DNA of 6,340 nt from the NCBI GenBank assembly GCA_030601715.1, contig JAUWBL010000065.1, forward strand, positions 1-6,340, written 5' to 3'. Source of the DNA: Candidatus Geothermarchaeota archaeon. GTDB lineage: Archaea > Thermoproteota > Nitrososphaeria > Geothermarchaeales > JAUWBL01. Within the stretch, counting starts at the first letter, position 1. The number at the start of each line of letters is the position of its first letter. Below the pieces are notes generated by a model. That model was given only the letters and a program-made list of their open reading frames with translations. It made no database searches and was not told where the DNA came from. Of this stretch, positions 5,053-6,340 are shown piece after piece. Made by a program: the position numbers and the translations under genes.

Positions 5053-5232
5053 ATGGTTGAGAAAGGACACATATCCGTGAAGGATGTGGACATGGATGCT
5101 TTCCTTGAGATCAAATCCATCGCTGCTAGGAATAGAAAGCGAATGGGCGACATCGTCACTCAGGCCCTGAAGATGTGGCTGGAAGATTACAGAGAAAACG
5201 AACTAAAACAACAAAGCCTGGTTAACTCGTAG
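5053..5232 (+). CDS. Ribbon-helix-helix transcription regulator
   Basis: The only convincing plus-strand gene, 59 aa. It has the RHH order: strand (HISVKDVDMDAF), helix 1 (LEIKSIAARNRKRM), a Gly-Asp turn and helix 2 (DIVTQALKMWLEDYREN), then a polar tail. Archaeal proteins starting near MVEKGxISVKDVD belong to this Arc/MetJ/CopG-like class. The ATG at 5053 is chosen because the RHH strand begins right after it and the TATA box places the transcript start there; upstream sequence in frame is not protein-like. It probably controls its own promoter and the divergent operon. It converges with the gene ending at 5277. Confidence 0.85.
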   Translation: MVEKGHISVKDVDMDAFLEIKSIAARNRKRMGDIVTQALKMWLEDYRENELKQQSLVNS

Positions 5233-5233
5233 A

Positions 5234-5267
5234 TACCCCCACCCCTACTATGTAGGGGTACCCCTAC
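5234..5267. repeat. Triple inverted repeat of ACCCCTAC
   Basis: ACCCCTAC occurs at 5241-5248 and 5260-5267, and its complement GTAGGGGT at 5252-5259, with a partial copy (TACCCCC) at 5234-5240. The first two form a hairpin with 8-bp arms and a 3-nt loop; the second and third form a perfect 16-bp palindrome. The two folds exclude each other. It lies between two convergent genes, so a bidirectional terminator or a regulator binding site are the main options. Confidence 0.8.
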
Positions 5268-5276
5268 CATTCTTCG

Positions 5277-5564
5277 CTAGACGGCAAGGGGGTTCTTCTC
5301 CTCAGCTCTCAGCTCGACGCCGATGAACTCAGGGATTAACGCCCAATAGGCCCTCAGCTTCTCTTCTCGGGTCATAAGGTCAGGAAGAGAACTTAGCGAG
5401 GTCTCGGTAGTGTGGTCCCTCATGCACGCGATTCTCTTATCCCGGGGACAGTCGCCGCAGTTGAAAGGAGGGACCTCACCGCAGATATGCACGTATGCAT
5501 CATGTTCTTCTTCGCTCAGAACCTTCGGCACGACGTACTCCGCATCTTCTTCTTTTTCATTCAT
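5277..5564 (-). CDS. Cys-containing hypothetical protein, 95 aa
   Basis: The start ATG at 5564 has GGAGG exactly 7 nt upstream. The SD ends in the stop of the previous gene. After an acidic N-terminus, four Cys occur at 28, 36, 39 and 47 (ICGEVPPFNCGDCP...ACMRDH), enough for a zinc or Fe-S site; H51 is nearby. The C-terminal half is helical (REEKLRAYWALIPEFIGVEL). Family not recognised. It ends 44 bp from the convergent RHH gene, next to the triple inverted repeat. Confidence 0.82.
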   Translation of the reverse strand: MNEKEEDAEYVVPKVLSEEEHDAYVHICGEVPPFNCGDCPRDKRIACMRDHTTETSLSSLPDLMTREEKLRAYWALIPEFIGVELRAEEKNPLAV

Positions 5565-5567
5565 TTC

Positions 5568-5786
5568 TCAGCCTCCGATCTTATGAAGTTGGGCCTCAGC
5601 ATCAAAGTCTATTTCCACTCCTAGTTCATCTGCGACTAAATATGCTGCCTCAATGTCTGACATCTTTGAAATAGGGTATTGGTTCTTGTAAGAATCCATT
5701 TTCTTGATAATGTTTCGATATGAAATCACATATCCTCTATGGATCCGCTCGATAATATTTTCAGCCTCAAGGGAAATAATGGGCAT
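5568..5786 (-). CDS. Small protein with RPA-like helical domain
   Basis: 72 aa, ATG with GGAGG 7 nt upstream. The part IEAAYLVADELGVEIDF, preceded by an ISxxNIIKKM-like helix, matches the helical segment (eaAyLvAxELGVel) found in archaeal RPA single-strand DNA-binding proteins and a few other archaeal nucleic-acid proteins. No OB fold follows, so it is either a free-standing domain or a remnant. The call is by pattern, not search. It lies 32 nt after vsr and is clearly AT-richer than vsr. Its stop forms part of the SD of the next gene. Confidence 0.72.
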   Translation of the reverse strand: MPIISLEAENIIERIHRGYVISYRNIIKKMDSYKNQYPISKMSDIEAAYLVADELGVEIDFDAEAQLHKIGG

Positions 5787-5818
5787 TCCTCAGCCTCCAT
5801 TGACTTTTCCCTGAAAAA

Positions 5819-6136
5819 TCAACCCCTCCTGTCCAAGACGCCAAGGAACCTGTAGAGGGCGTCGGCGCACTCGTCCCTAACTATGTTCCTGAACAACTTT
5901 CCTTGCCAATACACGTTCATATCGTCGTACTTCCTCTGGGGAAGGTGACCGTGCCAGAAGTCCGAGTCGAGGAATATCGCCCTCCCGCCGAGCAGGAAGT
6001 CGGGGCTGTGCGGGAACCCAGGGTGGGGGACGGCTTCGGGGTGCTCCCCGTAGAACCTCCTCTCCTGCTTCGTCCACTTGCCCCTGATCTTGGACATGAT
6101 CTCGCTCCTCTTCTCCTTGCTGACCCTGTCGGTCAA
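5819..6136 (-). CDS. vsr: Vsr-type very-short-patch mismatch endonuclease
   Basis: Vsr enzymes nick beside T:G mismatches left by deamination of 5-methylcytosine, protecting Dcm-type sites. The 105-aa product starts with the family signature TDRVSKEKRSEIMSKIRGKW and has E25, the metal-binding Asp in SPDF (D46), and FLDSDFWHGH (W61, H62), then YWQGKLFRNIVRD, equivalent to the family's W-x-x-K-I-x-x-N-x-x-RD. The Cys zinc ligands near the FWH motif of E. coli Vsr are absent. It ends at FLGVLDRRG, before the usual WE motif, so it is shorter than typical members (about 130-150 aa). The TTG at 6136 is chosen from GGAGG 7 nt upstream and the TTGA overlap with the methyltransferase stop. It is very GC-rich. 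Confidence 0.85.
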   Translation of the reverse strand: MTDRVSKEKRSEIMSKIRGKWTKQERRFYGEHPEAVPHPGFPHSPDFLLGGRAIFLDSDFWHGHLPQRKYDDMNVYWQGKLFRNIVRDECADALYRFLGVLDRRG

Positions 6137-6340
6137 GGCCAAGCCTCCAATATCCTCCTGCCCAAGAAAGTTATCACGTTGGTCGTGACGGCGTTTCCGA
6201 GGCACTTGTAGCGTTGAGTATCTGAGAGCCAGTGAATCAAACAAATCTTCCCATTCTGTCTCTTTCCTGAGTTGGTGGTGGATTCCATCCGTCTTCCTTG
6301 CGATGTAATTTGATGTGGCACCCTCGACAGAGAACTTGTA
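6133..6340 (-). CDS. C-terminal end of DNA cytosine-5 methyltransferase, partial
   Basis: The end of this frame reads LSDTQRYKCLGNAVTTNVIT, the typical motif X region of C5 cytosine methyltransferases (xSDTQRYKxLGNAVxxxV), and stops 4 nt inside vsr. The pairing with vsr is that of dcm-vsr. The gene runs off the right edge. Upstream of residue LSD this frame (KRQNGKICLIHW and before) does not resemble the expected ECERLxGFPDxxT segment, whereas another frame carries ERDRMGRF there. A frameshift near 6225-6245 is therefore possible, making this a broken gene or a sequence error. The methyltransferase identity of the last 30 residues is secure; its integrity is not. Confidence 0.75.
   Translation of the reverse strand, partial: TSSLSRVPHQITSQGRRMESTTNSGKRQNGKICLIHWLSDTQRYKCLGNAVTTNVITFLGRRILEAWP
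6237..6340 (-). pseudogene. HNH-like / methyltransferase fragment in a second frame
   Basis: From the right edge to a TGA at 6237 the frame offset from the motif X frame reads QVLCRGCHIKLHRKEDG, then ERDRMGRF. LCRxCHxxLH is the second half of an HNH nuclease motif, and ERxRMGRF resembles the ECERLMGF block that precedes motif X in C5 methyltransferases. This may be the true frame of the upstream part, joined to motif X by a frameshift, or the tail of a separate HNH gene overlapping the methyltransferase. Only 34 codons are visible, so the call is tentative. Confidence 0.4.

Noticed and set aside
5903..6211. Plus-strand frame of 102 codons opposite vsr
   Set aside because: The minus strand carries the clear Vsr motifs; the plus reading is Pro/Val/Leu-rich from GC-rich antisense sequence.
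6137..6244. Upstream extension of vsr to 6244
   Set aside because: It runs out of frame through the methyltransferase motif X, and family homology starts at TDRVSKEKR; the TTG at 6136 has an SD.
1..6340. tRNA, rRNA, CRISPR array or insertion sequence
   Set aside because: No cloverleaf, no regularly spaced direct repeats, no transposase motifs or terminal inverted repeats were seen on either strand.

Overview
The window looks like part of an archaeal virus or an integrated viral/plasmid-like element from an archaeon. Three things support this. The one divergent promoter has an archaeal TATA box placed so that its transcripts are (nearly) leaderless. Genes inside the operons instead carry strong GGAGG ribosome-binding sites. 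Most products are very small (40-140 aa) and unrecognised, with zinc ribbons, ribbon-helix-helix (RHH), winged-helix and RPA-like helical domains typical of archaeal mobile elements. ATG, GTG and TTG starts are all used.

Layout, right to left, since almost everything reads on the minus strand. At the right edge is the C-terminal end of a DNA cytosine-5 methyltransferase (motif X visible; its upstream frame is uncertain), overlapping by 4 nt a compact Vsr-type mismatch endonuclease that starts with TTG. Next come an RPA-like helical-domain protein and a Cys-containing small protein. The only convincing plus-strand gene is an RHH regulator (5053-5232), convergent with the Cys protein; between them lies a triple inverted repeat of ACCCCTAC. 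The RHH gene is divergent from a second small RHH-like gene (4860-4991), and a 61-bp region with a single palindromic TATA element separates them. That second gene heads a long, tightly packed minus-strand operon of about 18 genes down to position 1.

The operon holds, in order: a DUF6011-like zinc protein, a zinc ribbon protein, two helical proteins, a small beta-rich protein, a winged-helix protein, two small membrane proteins flanking a helical one, another zinc protein, coiled-coil proteins, a very basic protein, a zinc ribbon, a 179-aa hypothetical, a gene interrupted by an in-frame TGA, and finally a partial gene with a KPTLL-x-PGA-x-KL motif seen in phage proteins.

The genes are joined by stop/start overlaps (TGATG, ATGA, TTGA, TAGTG). 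The SD of each gene lies in the last codons of its predecessor, so many proteins end in E-A-E-G or similar. The whole set looks translationally coupled. The regulators at the divergent promoter probably control it. No tRNA, rRNA, CRISPR array, IS element or structural virion gene was seen, and no stretch over 300 bases lacks a gene.
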